Both the position numbers and the translations under genes were made by a program. This document shows, one piece after another, positions 1 to 9,699 of a DNA stretch of 58,930 nt (position 1 is its first letter; each line of letters starts with the position of its first letter). The stretch comes from Planctomycetota bacterium (GTDB taxonomy: Bacteria > Planctomycetota > JAJSAM01 > JAJVHW01), in assembly GCA_021776825.1 (NCBI GenBank), contig JAJFFG010000009.1, positions 1 to 58,930 on the forward strand. The letters are read 5' to 3'. Below the pieces are notes generated by a model. That model saw only the letters and a program-made list of their open reading frames with translations, was not told where the DNA came from and searched no databases.

Positions 1-2
1 CG

Positions 3-38
3 CACAACCTGCTGAAGCTCGCCGCCGCGCGGGCCTGA
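3..38 (+). CDS. 3' end of a gene cut by the window edge
   Basis: An open frame enters from the left edge and reads HNLLKLAAARA before a TGA at 36-38. Eleven residues are too few to name a family. An Asn-Leu-Leu-rich end occurs in amidohydrolases, but that is only a guess. The frame is supported only by the absence of any better one, and by the next gene being on the opposite strand with its stop at 133-135. Confidence 0.3.
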   Translation, partial: HNLLKLAAARA

Positions 39-71
39 TCCGGCCTCCGCAGGCGTCCGAACGCGCCCTAT

Positions 72-101
72 GAGCTAGGAGGCCGTCCTCCTCGGGCGCT
101 C
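72..101. terminator. possible bidirectional hairpin between convergent gene ends
   Basis: A perfect 6-bp stem AGGAGG/CCTCCT (77-82 and 87-92) has a CCGT loop. A second short GAGC/GCTC pairing (72-75 and 98-101) lies outside it. It sits between the stop at 38 and the stop of the convergent oxidase at 133. There is no clear T tract, so termination is only plausible. Confidence 0.3.
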
Positions 102-132
102 GGATCGGCGATGACGTAACTCGGACGGGCTC

Positions 133-1605
133 CTAGGCCCGGACGCCCGGGCGGGCGAGGAACGGCAGATCGCTGCCCCGGCGACGCGGCGGCTCGGTCG
201 ACTGGCTCAATGCGGCTTCGTCACCGAGTCCCGCGGCGCGCAGCACGTCGCGAGCACCAAACTGGCCGACACTGAATTGGCCGGCGAGCAGCGCGACCGT
301 CTGCGCCGCGGCGTCGAGGGCACCGCTCAGCGTGGCGTCGTAGAGGCTGTCGCCCGTGAACAGAAGATGGGGTGATCCCGCGACCGGTTGGTGTCGATCC
401 ACGTACGAGAGTGCCCGCGGGCCGCCTGGACGATGGCTCACGCCGCGCGCGCCAAACCAGCGATCCACCCGTGTTGCGGTAACGCACGACCCGAGGCGCG
501 CCAGCGGCGGCGGGGCGGCGTCGAGCACGTGCGCGACCACCGTGTCGTCCGAGAGCTCGGCGAGTCGTCGTGCGGGTTCACCGGCGATGAGCCAGCTGAG
601 AATGCCAGGAGTCGTGCGGGCGCGGGGTTCGGGCGACTGGTCGTAGACCGTGACGCCGTCGAACGCGTCGCTCACGAAGTAGTCGTCGGCGAGGTCGTCG
701 GCCCAGAAGCGTGTCGCGGCGAGCAGGGTCACGCGCAGGTATCCGGTCTGGTGCGTGTGATGTGCACAGTGTTCCGACACGGCGTCAGCGACGGCGCCCT
801 CTTCCCACGCGATGCTCGCAGCGGCGGTGGGGGGGAGAGCCATCACGACCGCGTCCGCATGATCGGTACCGACGTCGCTGGTCACGCGGAGCCGACCGTC
901 GCGCGCTCTGGCGATGTGGCTGACACGCGCGTGTCGGCTCGGTTCGCAACGGAGGCTCTCGGCGAGTCGCTGGACGAGTTGGTCGTTCCCGCCCGGGATC
1001 GTGAACATCCGGCAGTACTCGGGATGGTCAATCAGCAGGTTGTCGACGCCGTACAGACCGCTCGTGCGCGAGGGCGCCACGGCGAGGTCGCTGTGAACCT
1101 GCATCGCCGTGAAGCGTTCCGCCGTCGCATCGCCGATCGTCTCCAGAAGGTCGGCGAACGTGCAGGCGGACCACGGATGCCGGCCGTCGGCCGGATGCCC
1201 GGCTCGGGCGTACTCGGTGGTGGGTCGACGACGCTCGACTTCGTGCCAGAACGCCGCGAGGTGTCGTGCGGCGCGATCGCCGAGTGCGGTTGCGAGATCG
1301 CCCTCGTCGTCGATGCGATGTCCGTCGAAGAAGTACGTCGGCGTGGCTCGGAGTGGTCGTCTTGGCAGGCCGAGGCGGTCGACGAGCCGGCGCAGATGCG
1401 GCGCACCCACGATGTCGTAGAGCTCCGCGGCCCCGACGTCGATCGGGATCCGATCGGGTCCGAGCGTGGCGCCCTGGACGCGTCCTCCGAGACGCTCCGT
1501 GGCCTCGAGGAGGACCACCTCTGCGGTCGGCAGCGTGTGCTCGATGAGATCCGCGCAAGCGAGGCCGCTGAAGCCACCGCCCACGATCACGATGCGTTCT
1601 GCCAC
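133..1605 (-). CDS. FAD-dependent amine oxidase / protoporphyrinogen-oxidase-like flavoprotein
   Basis: A flavin amine oxidase-fold protein of about 490 residues. The start chosen is GTG at 1605-1603, giving VAERIVIVGGGFSGLACADL, preceded by a purine-rich GGAAGG. The frame runs 101 codons further upstream, but that stretch is Ser/Arg-rich and overlaps the divergent gene. The N-terminus holds the dinucleotide-binding GxGxxG motif, then an acidic residue in LLEATERLGGR, the usual FAD ribose contact and second glycine motif. The C-terminus has LFTGDSLYDATLSGALDAA, the conserved FAD-contacting end of this family. The substrate cannot be read from sequence: protoporphyrinogen, carotenoid or polyamine oxidation are all family options. 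It is transcribed alone, divergently from the DUF4388 gene, with 133 bp between them. Confidence 0.8.
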   Translation of the reverse strand: MAERIVIVGGGFSGLACADLIEHTLPTAEVVLLEATERLGGRVQGATLGPDRIPIDVGAAELYDIVGAPHLRRLVDRLGLPRRPLRATPTYFFDGHRIDDEGDLATALGDRAARHLAAFWHEVERRRPTTEYARAGHPADGRHPWSACTFADLLETIGDATAERFTAMQVHSDLAVAPSRTSGLYGVDNLLIDHPEYCRMFTIPGGNDQLVQRLAESLRCEPSRHARVSHIARARDGRLRVTSDVGTDHADAVVMALPPTAAASIAWEEGAVADAVSEHCAHHTHQTGYLRVTLLAATRFWADDLADDYFVSDAFDGVTVYDQSPEPRARTTPGILSWLIAGEPARRLAELSDDTVVAHVLDAAPPPLARLGSCVTATRVDRWFGARGVSHRPGGPRALSYVDRHQPVAGSPHLLFTGDSLYDATLSGALDAAAQTVALLAGQFSVGQFGARDVLRAAGLGDEAALSQSTEPPRRRGSDLPFLARPGVRA

Positions 1606-1738
1606 GCGCCCCGCCTTCCCTCTCAACCCACCATCGTGGCCCGGGCTGCGCCCCTCCTGTCGGATTTCGCGACTGCCCGGGAGACACCGATCGCGGTCTC
1701 TCATGGTTTTGGTCTCAGATTCCCAACCTGAGAACCCG

Positions 1739-4048
1739 ATGAGCCGGGTGATGCAGGGACTTGATTCACTGGAACTTTTCGACTTCGGCGTGCTGCTGCA
1801 GGCCCTGTCGAACAACCTGAAGATCGGGGTGCTCGCTGTGCGCAGCGGGAACCGCGAGAAGTTCCTCCTGCTGGATCGATCCACCGTTCGGTGCGTGTAC
1901 ACACGCAAGCCGCGCGTATCGCTCCAGAAGGTGCTCTACAACCACCGCAGCGCCCAGATGGCGCACCTCAAGGCCGCCGCAGACGCGCTCGGCGAGGAGC
2001 GGACGGAGGAGCAGCTCGCAGCGTTCCTCCTGGAGAACGGCTTCGTAGCGGAAGAGGCCCTCAAGCGCGCGCTGAACTACCAGCTCGTCGAAGAGGTGCT
2101 CGAGCTCTTCTACTGGAAGAGCGTGGGCTTCGAATTCTACAGCGGCGAGCAGCCCGAATCGCTCCCGGGGATGAAGGACGGATCGCTGCGCGCAGTCGGT
2201 CGCAAGTCGCCCGTCGACACCGTGCTCATCCAGTGCACGAAGTTCATCGACGACATCGCGAAGTTCAACTCCGTGACGCCGTCGCTGCGCGACGTGTACG
2301 AGTTGAAGCTCTCGAGCGTGGACGAGCTCGAGCGTCTCGTGCCCGATCCGGGGCAGCGTGAGTTCATGCTGCTCATCGACGGCGTGCACGACATGAAAGA
2401 GATCCTGCGCGACATGCGCATGAACCGGTTCGAGGTGCTGGAGCTCTTCTACCGCTTCCGCACCGACGGCCGCATCCGTCCGAAGAACTCGTTCGAACTC
2501 CTCATGCTCGCGGAGAATCGTCGTTCGGAGTTCTCGATCGAGAAGCGTGCGCGCATGCTCGAGCGCGTCAACGAGCTCGGTGTCGAGGGCTTCGACGTCC
2601 TTCAGCCGCTCGCCGAGGCGTACGAGACACAGGGTCGCACTCGCAAGGCCGCGGTGTGCTTCGTCCGGCATGCGCGGGCCTGTCTCGCGTCGAACGACGT
2701 CGATCTCGCGCTGAAGAGCGCCCGCCGCGCCACGGGTCTCGTCCGCGACGACTCGAACATCCGCCGCTTCGAGATCGAGGTCCTGCAGCGCGCGGGTCTC
2801 GATACCGAGGCTGCGTCGGGCTACAAGGCCCTCGCCGAGGTGCTACATGCACGCGGCGAGCTCGTCGAGGCGCGGCAGGCACTGCAGAGCGCCGCACGTC
2901 TGGCGACCATGGAGTCGGGAGTTTGGCGACGTCTCGGAGAGCTGCTCGCCGAGGAGGGGCACTACCGTCCCGGCGCGATGCACATCCGTCGCGCAGGCGA
3001 CCTACGTCTGAAGGAAGGCGACCCGCGAGCGGCCGCCGAGTGCTTCCGCCGCGCGTTGTCACTCTGGCCGCGTGCCTGGTCGGCTCGCTTCCGCCTCGTG
3101 ACCGCACTGCATGCCGGCGGTCGCGACGATGTCGCCGTGCAGGAACTCGCCAACCTCGTCGAGTTCTTCGTCGACGACATGCGCGACTCGCCGAAGGACC
3201 TGCGGCTGCTCCATCTCGGACGCGTCGAGCAGGTGCTGCGCGATGTCGGTGGCATGGCCTCGTCGGCTGCACGCCAGCTCGGCCTGGCTCTGCGCCAGCT
3301 CGGACGTCCGGCCCATGCGGCGGCGATCCTCGCCGAGAGCGGAAACGCCCTCGTCGCCGCCGGGCGCTGGCGATCGGCCGTCGAGGCCTACGCTGATCTC
3401 GTCGAACTCCGTCCCGACGATGTCGACGCGCGTCGCGCATGGGCCCGTTCACACGCCGCTCTGGGCGACCGCAACCGCGCGCTCGCGCAGCTACGGCGCG
3501 TGGCAAAGCAAGTCGTCGCCGCGGAGGACTGGGCCGAGGCTCACCTGACGTACGTCGAGATGCTGAACGTCGATCCCGCCTGCCTCGATGCCCACTGTGG
3601 CGTCGCGCAGTCGCTCCTGCACCTTGGCGAAGACACGGCCGCTGCCGAGCACTTCCACCGCGCGAGCCTGTTGCACCGTGGCTCCGGCCGCGCTGCCGAG
3701 GCGGTGCCATTCCTCCGCGAGGCCGTCGAGAAGCGTCCTGCCGATGTCGACCTCCTCGACGAGTACTGCGAGCTGCTGCTCGCGGTCGGCGAGGACGAGC
3801 AGGAACTCTTGAAGGCGCTGAACGCGCTCGTCGACCTGCGCATGCGGCGCGGCGAGCACGCGCAGGCCGCCATCGCGCTCACACTGATCCTCACCATCGA
3901 TGCCCGTTACCCGGGCGCGAAGGCGATCCTCATCGAGGCCGCGGCCGAACTGCGTCGCCTGGCCGAGGAGAGCGAAGAGATCTCGCCCGAGCAGGTGCGC
4001 GCGGTTCTCGACGAGGCCCGCGAAGCCGCGACCGACGACTCGGCGTAG
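1739..4048 (+). CDS. DUF4388 (PATAN-like) plus TPR-repeat protein
   Basis: A predicted cytoplasmic protein of about 769 residues. The first 130 or so residues (LDSLELFDFGVLLQALSNN onward) match the DUF4388/PATAN pattern found in bacterial signalling proteins. A second helical segment, around residues 160-260, looks like a winged-helix or DUF4388-associated module (LLIDGVHDMKEILRDMRMN). From about residue 290 to the end there are repeated helix pairs of TPR type (AAECFRRALSLWPRAWSAR, AAEHFHRASLLHRGSGRAA). The role is probably scaffolding or regulation; no catalytic motif is visible. The start is uncertain among in-frame ATGs at 1703, 1739 and 1751, and none has a strong ribosome binding site. 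The frame extends back to 1466, but only by reading antisense through the oxidase. Confidence 0.75.
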   Translation: MSRVMQGLDSLELFDFGVLLQALSNNLKIGVLAVRSGNREKFLLLDRSTVRCVYTRKPRVSLQKVLYNHRSAQMAHLKAAADALGEERTEEQLAAFLLENGFVAEEALKRALNYQLVEEVLELFYWKSVGFEFYSGEQPESLPGMKDGSLRAVGRKSPVDTVLIQCTKFIDDIAKFNSVTPSLRDVYELKLSSVDELERLVPDPGQREFMLLIDGVHDMKEILRDMRMNRFEVLELFYRFRTDGRIRPKNSFELLMLAENRRSEFSIEKRARMLERVNELGVEGFDVLQPLAEAYETQGRTRKAAVCFVRHARACLASNDVDLALKSARRATGLVRDDSNIRRFEIEVLQRAGLDTEAASGYKALAEVLHARGELVEARQALQSAARLATMESGVWRRLGELLAEEGHYRPGAMHIRRAGDLRLKEGDPRAAAECFRRALSLWPRAWSARFRLVTALHAGGRDDVAVQELANLVEFFVDDMRDSPKDLRLLHLGRVEQVLRDVGGMASSAARQLGLALRQLGRPAHAAAILAESGNALVAAGRWRSAVEAYADLVELRPDDVDARRAWARSHAALGDRNRALAQLRRVAKQVVAAEDWAEAHLTYVEMLNVDPACLDAHCGVAQSLLHLGEDTAAAEHFHRASLLHRGSGRAAEAVPFLREAVEKRPADVDLLDEYCELLLAVGEDEQELLKALNALVDLRMRRGEHAQAAIALTLILTIDARYPGAKAILIEAAAELRRLAEESEEISPEQVRAVLDEAREAATDDSA

Positions 4049-4379
4049 TCGCCGGTCACGCCAGGTGCGAAGCACCTGTCGCGCCCTCTGATGATGTCTT
4101 GTCGCGTCGCTTCACGCGGGGGGACCCGTTTGGCTTCGGCAGCCCGTCTCGACCCGCTCGCTCCGCTGTCGTTCACGCCGCGTGCGGAGCACGCGTCGCG
4201 CCCTCCATTTGGGAGAGAGCGATGCTCGTTGTGCTGCTTCGCGGAGCGGCTCGTAGTCGGGCGCCGTGTGGTGCGGGCGACGTGCCGGAGCGATTGCCGC
4301 ACCGCCGGCTCGGCGACCGCGGGGCGGCGCGGCACCAAAACGGCCGTGATCTCGGGCCGTCGGTTTGAATGGCGCCACC
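4049..4379. other. intergenic region with two related hairpins
   Basis: I see no credible gene in these 331 bp upstream of lysS. Open frames here are Arg/Ser-rich and lack family features. The region carries two hairpins embedded in a repeated flank, described as a repeat at 4056-4206. Confidence 0.6.
4056..4206. repeat. pair of REP-like hairpin units with compensated stems
   Basis: Unit 1 is CAGGTGC-GAA-GCACCTG (4062-4078). Unit 2 is CGCGTGC-GGA-GCACGCG (4179-4195). Each is a perfect 7-bp stem with a 3-base loop, preceded by TCACGC and followed by TCGCGCCCTC. Two stem positions differ between the units but pair in both, so structure rather than sequence is conserved. They lie 117 bp apart between the TPR gene and lysS. 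They could be REP-type elements or transcription-end structures. Confidence 0.6.
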
Positions 4380-5858
4380 ATGCCAGAGGACCAGATCGCC
4401 GCACGGCGCGCCAAGCGCGACCTCCTCCGCGAGGAGGGTCGCAATCCCTACACCGATCGCTGGGAGCGCACGCACTCCCTCGCAGAAGCGCGTGAGCTGG
4501 CGGAGGACACCCCGGACGTGTCCGTCGCCGGTCGCGTCGTCCTGAAGCGCCAGATCGGCAAGAAGCTCATCTTCCTGACGTTGCAGGACCGCTCGGGACG
4601 GATGCAGGTCAGTCTGCGTCGCGACTCGCTCGCTGCAGAGGATCTCTCCCTGCTGCGGCGTTCTCTCGACGTCGGCGACTTTCTCGGCGTGCGCGGTCAC
4701 ATCTGGACCACGCGCACCGGCGAGATCACGCTCGATGCCGAGCAGGGTGTCGTCCTGTCGAAGGCGATGCGTCCTCTGCCGGACAAGTGGGCGGGCATCG
4801 CCGATCAGGAGACGTGCTACCGCCAGCGCTACCTCGATCTGCTGACCAACGAGGAGACGCGCGAGCGCTTCCGGTTCCGGTCGCGGTTCGTGAAGGCCGT
4901 GCGGGACTACCTCGACGAACGCGACTTCGAAGAGGTCGAGACGCCGGTGCTCCAGACGAAGGCGAGCGGCGCGCTGGCGAAGCCCTTCCTGTCGCACCAC
5001 AACGCGCTCGACATGGACGTGACCCTTCGCATCGCTCCGGAGACCTGGCTGAAGCGCCTCGTCGTCGGCGGCTACGAGCGCGTGTACGAGTTCGCCAGGT
5101 GCTTCCGCAACGAGGGCATGGACCCCTCGCACCTGCAAGACTTCACGATGCTCGAGTACTACGTCGCGTACTGGAACTACGCCGACAACATGCGCTTCAC
5201 GCAGGAGCTCCTGCAGGCGACTGTCCAGTCGTCACGCGGCTCGCTGACGTTCACGTGCGAGGGCTCGGACGGCGCGGAGCGCGAGGTCGATCTCTCCGGC
5301 GACTGGCCCGCCGTACGCATGACCGACCTGATCAAGGAGCGCGCGGGCGTCGACGTCCTCGAGGTGAAGGACCCCGACGAGTTGCGCACGTGGTGTCGCG
5401 AGAACGGACTCACCGACGAGAAGCTCGACGGCCTCGCGTACCCGAGCCTTGTGGATCTGATCTACAAGCGGAAGGTGCGGCCGGATCTGGTCGGCCCGAT
5501 CTTCGTCATCGGCCACCCGATCGAACTGTCCCCTCTGGCCCGTCGCAACGACGACGAGCCCGGCATCACCGATCGCTTCCAGCTGCTCCTGAACGGTTGG
5601 GAAGTCGTCAACGCCTACAGCGAACTCGTCGATCCCGAGGATCAGCGCGAGCGCTTCGAGCAGCAGGCCGCCCACCGTGCCGCCGGCGACGACGAGGCCC
5701 TCGAGACCGAGGACGACTACCTGCTCTGCATGGAGTACGGCATGCCGCCGACGTCGGGGTGGGGCATGGGCATCGACCGCATCGTGACGCTGCTGACGGG
5801 CCAGACGAACCTGCGCGACAGCGTCCTCTTCCCTTTGATGCGCGGGCAGGATGCCTAG
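4380..5858 (+). CDS. lysS: lysine--tRNA ligase, class II
   Basis: Charges tRNA-Lys with lysine in the cytoplasm. The protein is about 492 residues, the usual length for bacterial LysRS. The N-terminal OB-fold anticodon-binding domain (VAGRVVLKRQIGKKLIFLTL) is followed by the catalytic domain. Motif 1 is around VETPVLQTKASGALAKPF, motif 2 is RVYEFARCFRNEG, and motif 3 is GWGMGIDRIVTLLTGQTNLR. The block ELSPLARRNDDEPGITDRF and VNAYSELVDPEDQRERF is typical of LysRS rather than AspRS or AsnRS. The loop after motif 2 reads MDPSHLQDFTMLEYY, where LysRS commonly has a His-Asn-Pro-Glu-Phe pattern, a small deviation. ATG 4380 is preferred; an in-frame TTG lies five codons upstream. No strong ribosome binding site is visible. 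Confidence 0.96.
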   Translation: MPEDQIAARRAKRDLLREEGRNPYTDRWERTHSLAEARELAEDTPDVSVAGRVVLKRQIGKKLIFLTLQDRSGRMQVSLRRDSLAAEDLSLLRRSLDVGDFLGVRGHIWTTRTGEITLDAEQGVVLSKAMRPLPDKWAGIADQETCYRQRYLDLLTNEETRERFRFRSRFVKAVRDYLDERDFEEVETPVLQTKASGALAKPFLSHHNALDMDVTLRIAPETWLKRLVVGGYERVYEFARCFRNEGMDPSHLQDFTMLEYYVAYWNYADNMRFTQELLQATVQSSRGSLTFTCEGSDGAEREVDLSGDWPAVRMTDLIKERAGVDVLEVKDPDELRTWCRENGLTDEKLDGLAYPSLVDLIYKRKVRPDLVGPIFVIGHPIELSPLARRNDDEPGITDRFQLLLNGWEVVNAYSELVDPEDQRERFEQQAAHRAAGDDEALETEDDYLLCMEYGMPPTSGWGMGIDRIVTLLTGQTNLRDSVLFPLMRGQDA

Positions 5859-5896
5859 TCTGAGGCGGCGATGAGCGCCCGGACGCCAGCCGACTC

Positions 5897-6847
5897 GTGC
5901 ACGCAGCAGCGTCGCTGTCGTCCCCCCGTGACGAATCTCTACCGGGCCGATCTCCGGTGAGGCTCCCGCTATCGTTGTTGCGAGCCTGGGCAAGGTCCGG
6001 ACGGGCCGCCGGCTGGCTGTCCGTCTACGTCGATCGCCACGCGGACTCCATGCCGAGCGAGCCCGTGATCCGAACGCTCCGGAACGGATTGCGCATGTCG
6101 CTGAACCGACGCGATCTGGTGCAGCGAAGGATCTATTTCTTCGGAGCATACGAGCCGATCGAGCTCAGTCTCTTTCTCGACTTCATCGACCCCGGGGCGA
6201 CGGTGATCGACGCTGGCGCGAACGTCGGATTCCACTCGCTCATGCTCGGAGCGCAGGTCGGGCTCGGAGGCCGCGTCGTCTCGTTCGAGCCGGTTCCCAC
6301 GACGTACGCCGCTCTGGTAGCCAACGTGGAACTCAACGCCCTGTCCCAGGTCGAGCCCGTTCACGCCGCGCTCTGGAACTCGCGCGACGACATCCAGCTG
6401 GGTCTCCAGGAGAAAGATCGTGACAACGTGGGTGGCTACTCCTTCGCCGTGACGGATGCGTCGTCGCCGGCGATGGTGAGTGTCGGCATCCCACTCGATG
6501 AGTTCATCGCAGAGCGCGGCATCGAGCGAGTCGATGCGGTGAAGATGGACATCGAGGGCGCCGAGTGGTTCGCGCTGGAGGGCGCTCGCCGGACCATTGA
6601 GCGCGACTTGCCGGTGTTCTTGCTCGAAGTGTGTCGCTCGACGTGTGCGCTGGCGGGGTACGACGTGAATCGGCTGTGGTCGGAGTTCTTCGAGCTGCTC
6701 GGTTACCGCGCGTACCTCCCCGCCAAGAGGGCGTGGATCGAGACGTTCGAGGGCATCGATCAGTACAACGTGATTCTCGTTCACCCGAGCCGCGAGCGGC
6801 CGATCGGCGACTGGGACGAGAAGGCTCTGCTGCGACAGTTTCTCTGA
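5897..6847 (+). CDS. FkbM-family SAM-dependent methyltransferase
   Basis: A predicted O-methyltransferase of the FkbM family, about 316 residues. The SAM-binding motif I is VIDAGANVGFHSLML, followed by the acidic FEPVPTTYAAL that contacts the adenosine ribose. The family block VKMDIEGAEWFALEGA lies near residue 215, and VFLLEV follows. FkbM enzymes methylate hydroxyls on sugars or natural products; the acceptor here is unknown. The start is uncertain: GTG 5897 is taken, GTG 5957 would remove 20 weakly coding residues. The gene begins 38 bp after lysS on the same strand and may be co-transcribed with it. Confidence 0.85.
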   Translation: MHAAASLSSPRDESLPGRSPVRLPLSLLRAWARSGRAAGWLSVYVDRHADSMPSEPVIRTLRNGLRMSLNRRDLVQRRIYFFGAYEPIELSLFLDFIDPGATVIDAGANVGFHSLMLGAQVGLGGRVVSFEPVPTTYAALVANVELNALSQVEPVHAALWNSRDDIQLGLQEKDRDNVGGYSFAVTDASSPAMVSVGIPLDEFIAERGIERVDAVKMDIEGAEWFALEGARRTIERDLPVFLLEVCRSTCALAGYDVNRLWSEFFELLGYRAYLPAKRAWIETFEGIDQYNVILVHPSRERPIGDWDEKALLRQFL

Positions 6848-7031
6848 TCGCTCCTCGCTCACGCCCGATGGCGAACGTCGTCACGAGCCGAGGCCTTGAC
6901 GAACCGCGGGCGCACATCCAGAGCGACATCACGGTAGCCGTCCCTCTCGATGGTCCCTGGACGGGTTGGGCCGGTACGCGCTGGAAGAGGTTGGCGGAAA
7001 CGCTGATCCATGCTTTCATGCGCACAGACGC

Positions 7032-8066
7032 ATGAGTCAGGTCGCCAGCCCGTTGTCCGCCCTGAAGGCCGTCGCTGATCCCAGTCGGCTGCGACTGCTG
7101 CGCCTGCTCGATCTCGAGGAGCTCTCGGTCGGTGAGCTGGCGCGCTGCACGGAGATGCGGCAAAGCTCGGTCTCGCGCCATCTCGCCGTGCTGCGGCGCG
7201 CTGGCCTGGTCGAGGAGCGGACCGAGGGCGTGCGAACGTACACCCAGCTCGCGGCGGAGCCGCCGGCCGAGGTCGCCGCGCTCCTGACGACGCTCATGGA
7301 GCTCGTTCGTTCGGCCGATCTCGAGCATCCCAGCGACCTGACGCGACTCGTCGCCGTGCGCCAGGACCGCGAGGCCGATCGCGAGACGGTGTTCGACGCT
7401 CTGGCGGACGACTGGGACGCCCTGCGCGCCCAGCTCCTCGGCGGCCACCTCGGGCCCGCTGAGGTCACGTCGCTGCTACTCCCGGCCGGACTCCGCATCG
7501 TCGATGCCGGCAGCGGCACCGGTGTGCTGCTGCCGTGGCTCTCCGCCGCCGCTGGACCGAGCGGCTCGGTCGTCGCGGTCGAGAGCTCGGCACGCATGGC
7601 GCGCCGCGCGCGCGATCGGGCGAAGCACCTCGCCAACGTCGAAGTGCGCCGCGGGAAGATCGAGGAACTGCCGGTCCCCGACCGGTGGGCCGACGCCGTG
7701 GTGCTCTGCCTTTCGCTCGGACACACGCGCGACGCTGCCGCCGCCATCGAGCGCGCGGCGCGTGCGCTCCGCCCGGGCGGGCGGCTGCTCATCTGCGACG
7801 TCGAGGCGCACGGAGACGATGCTCTCGTGCGACGTCTCGGGAACGGATTTGCCGGCTTTGAGCCCGCCGCCTTGGAGGAACTCCTCCGGGCCGCCGGGCT
7901 CGAGGACGTGCGACGGGTGACGCTCCCGTCGCTTGCGATCAACGGACACGATGACGCGGGGCGTCCCTCGAGGACGCCGCGCGCGAAACAAGTGACACCT
8001 CTGACCCCGCTCCATGTCACCGGCACACGGCCGGTCGGGCGGCGTCGGACCAGGAGGACGAAGTGA
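7032..8066 (+). CDS. ArsR-type HTH fused to a SAM-dependent methyltransferase
   Basis: A two-domain protein of 344 residues. Residues 1 to about 90 form an ArsR-like winged helix ([20 protein letters not shown] is the recognition region). Residues from about 140 form a class I methyltransferase with motif [16 protein letters not shown] and a [14 protein letters not shown] strand. The C-terminus ends in a basic tail. No metal-binding Cys cluster is seen in the HTH, so metal sensing is unlikely. The stop overlaps the GTG of ahcY by four bases, so the genes are translationally coupled. That suggests a role in sensing or using SAM/SAH (inference). ATG 7032 is chosen because the HTH begins directly after it. 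Confidence 0.85.
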   Translation: MSQVASPLSALKAVADPSRLRLLRLLDLEELSVGELARCTEMRQSSVSRHLAVLRRAGLVEERTEGVRTYTQLAAEPPAEVAALLTTLMELVRSADLEHPSDLTRLVAVRQDREADRETVFDALADDWDALRAQLLGGHLGPAEVTSLLLPAGLRIVDAGSGTGVLLPWLSAAAGPSGSVVAVESSARMARRARDRAKHLANVEVRRGKIEELPVPDRWADAVVLCLSLGHTRDAAAAIERAARALRPGGRLLICDVEAHGDDALVRRLGNGFAGFEPAALEELLRAAGLEDVRRVTLPSLAINGHDDAGRPSRTPRAKQVTPLTPLHVTGTRPVGRRRTRRTK

Positions 8067-9400
8067 GCTCGACCGACACGCACACGCCGGAGGAGGCCAC
8101 GGCCGCCTTTGACTTCAAGGTGAAGGACATGTCCCTCGCGGCCTGGGGCCGCAAGGAGATCGCGATCGCCGAGAGCGAGATGCCGGGACTGATGTCCCTG
8201 CGCGAGGAGTACGGCGAGTCGCAGCCGCTGGCCGGTGCGCGCATCTCCGGCTCGCTCCACATGACCATCCAGACCGCGGTGCTGATGGAGACGCTGATCG
8301 CCCTCGGCGCACAGGTGCGCTGGGCGTCCTGCAACATCTTCAGCACGCAGGATCACGCGGCCGCGGCGATGGCCGCTGTCGGCATCCCCGTGTTCGCCTG
8401 GAAGGGCGAGAGCGAGGACGAGTACTGGTGGTGCACCGAGAAGACGCTCGAGTGGGGTGAGGGCCTCGGTCCGAACATGATCCTCGACGACGGCGGCGAC
8501 CTGACGCTGCGCGTCTACGAGAAGTTCCCGCACCTGCTCGACGACATCCGCGGCATCTCCGAGGAGACGACCACGGGAGTCCTGCGCCTCTACCAGATGG
8601 TCGAGCGCGGCGAGCTCACCGTCCCGGCGTTCAACGTGAACGACTCCGTGACCAAGTCGAAGTTCGACAACCTCTACGGTTGCCGTGAGTCGCTGCTCGA
8701 CGGCATTAAGCGCGCCACCGACGTGATGATCGCCGGCAAGGTCGCGGTCGTCGCGGGCTACGGCGACGTCGGCAAGGGCTGCGTGCAGTCGCTGCGTGGC
8801 CAGGGCGCCCGCGTGATCATCACCGAGATCGACCCCATCTGCGCGCTGCAGGCCGCGATGGAGGGGTACGAGGTGATGACGATGGAAGAGGCCGCCCCTC
8901 TGGGCGACATGTTCGTCACGACGACGGGCAACAAGGACGTCATCACGCGTGCCCACATGGACGCGATGAAGGACCAGGCCATCGTCGGCAACATCGGTCA
9001 CTTCGACAACGAGATCGACGTGGCGAGCGTGTTCGACGATCCGGCGCTCACGCGTGAGGAGGTGAAGCCGCAGGTCGATCAGGTCATCTGGCCGAACGGC
9101 AAGCGCATCACGATCCTGGCCGAGGGACGACTGCTCAACCTCGGTTGCGCGACCGGTCACCCGAGCTTCGTGATGAGCGCCAGCTTCACCAACCAGGTGC
9201 TGGCCCAGATCGAGCTCTACACCAAGGGCGACCAGTACGAGAACAAGGTCTACACCCTGCCGAAGCACCTCGACGAGAAGGTGGCCACGCTGCATCTCGC
9301 CAAGCTCGGCGTGCGACTGACGACGCTCTCGCAGGAGCAGGCTGACTACATCGGTGTGCCGGTCGCAGGTCCGTTCAAGCGGGACGAGTACCGGTACTAG
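8063..9400 (+). CDS. ahcY: adenosylhomocysteinase
   Basis: Hydrolyses S-adenosylhomocysteine to adenosine and homocysteine using bound NAD, clearing the product inhibitor of methyltransferases. The 445 residues match the family. The NAD-binding motif is [20 protein letters not shown]. The substrate-domain blocks [20 protein letters not shown] and [11 protein letters not shown] are intact. The C-terminus PFKRDEYRY is the conserved tail that reaches the neighbouring subunit. The GTG start is preceded by AGGAGG seven to eight bases upstream and overlaps the stop of the ArsR-methyltransferase gene. A hairpin terminator follows at 9427. Confidence 0.98.
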   Translation: MSSTDTHTPEEATAAFDFKVKDMSLAAWGRKEIAIAESEMPGLMSLREEYGESQPLAGARISGSLHMTIQTAVLMETLIALGAQVRWASCNIFSTQDHAAAAMAAVGIPVFAWKGESEDEYWWCTEKTLEWGEGLGPNMILDDGGDLTLRVYEKFPHLLDDIRGISEETTTGVLRLYQMVERGELTVPAFNVNDSVTKSKFDNLYGCRESLLDGIKRATDVMIAGKVAVVAGYGDVGKGCVQSLRGQGARVIITEIDPICALQAAMEGYEVMTMEEAAPLGDMFVTTTGNKDVITRAHMDAMKDQAIVGNIGHFDNEIDVASVFDDPALTREEVKPQVDQVIWPNGKRITILAEGRLLNLGCATGHPSFVMSASFTNQVLAQIELYTKGDQYENKVYTLPKHLDEKVATLHLAKLGVRLTTLSQEQADYIGVPVAGPFKRDEYRY

Positions 9401-9426
9401 GCCGCAGCGCTAGCTGACCAACACCA

Positions 9427-9462
9427 AGGGCCGCGCCCGCGAAGGCGGACGCGGCCCTCTTC
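9427..9462 (+). terminator. rho-independent-type terminator after ahcY
   Basis: A perfect 9-bp stem AGGGCCGCG/CGCGGCCCT (9427-9435 and 9450-9458) is followed by CTCTT, 26 bp after the ahcY stop. The T run is short, as is common in GC-rich genomes. Confidence 0.65.
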
Positions 9463-9650
9463 GATTCCGCGACCTCGGTCTGGTGTCCCCCGAACTCGAT
9501 CCCGGTTCGATGGTCCGGCTCCTGAGACTCGAACCGCTCTCGGTATCGAGGAGGTCGCGAGCCGGTGCCTTGCGCCCGCGCTGCCGATGGACTGGCCGTC
9601 GCGCGGACACCGGTCGAAAACGTTCGCCGGTCCCGGTCCTCTGCCGAGGG

Positions 9651-9699
9651 AGGGGCGGAAGAACGCGCACGGTGAAGGAATTCACCGTTCTCGGTACTT
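9651..9699 (+). repeat. interspersed repeat A, copy 1
   Basis: An element of about 48 bp. It runs from AGGGGCGGAAGAACGCGCAC through a perfect hairpin ACGGTGAA-GGAA-TTCACCGT (9669-9688) into TCTCGGTACTT. It is nearly identical to the copy at 53957-54004 and shares its right half with the copy at 14994-15027. Here it lies 118 bp upstream of the start of a secreted-protein gene. Confidence 0.75.

Noticed and set aside
6848..7031. SAH riboswitch upstream of the ArsR-methyltransferase/ahcY pair
   Set aside because: I could not build the paired core expected of the SAH riboswitch from this segment; only scattered short matches exist. A covariance-model search would settle it.
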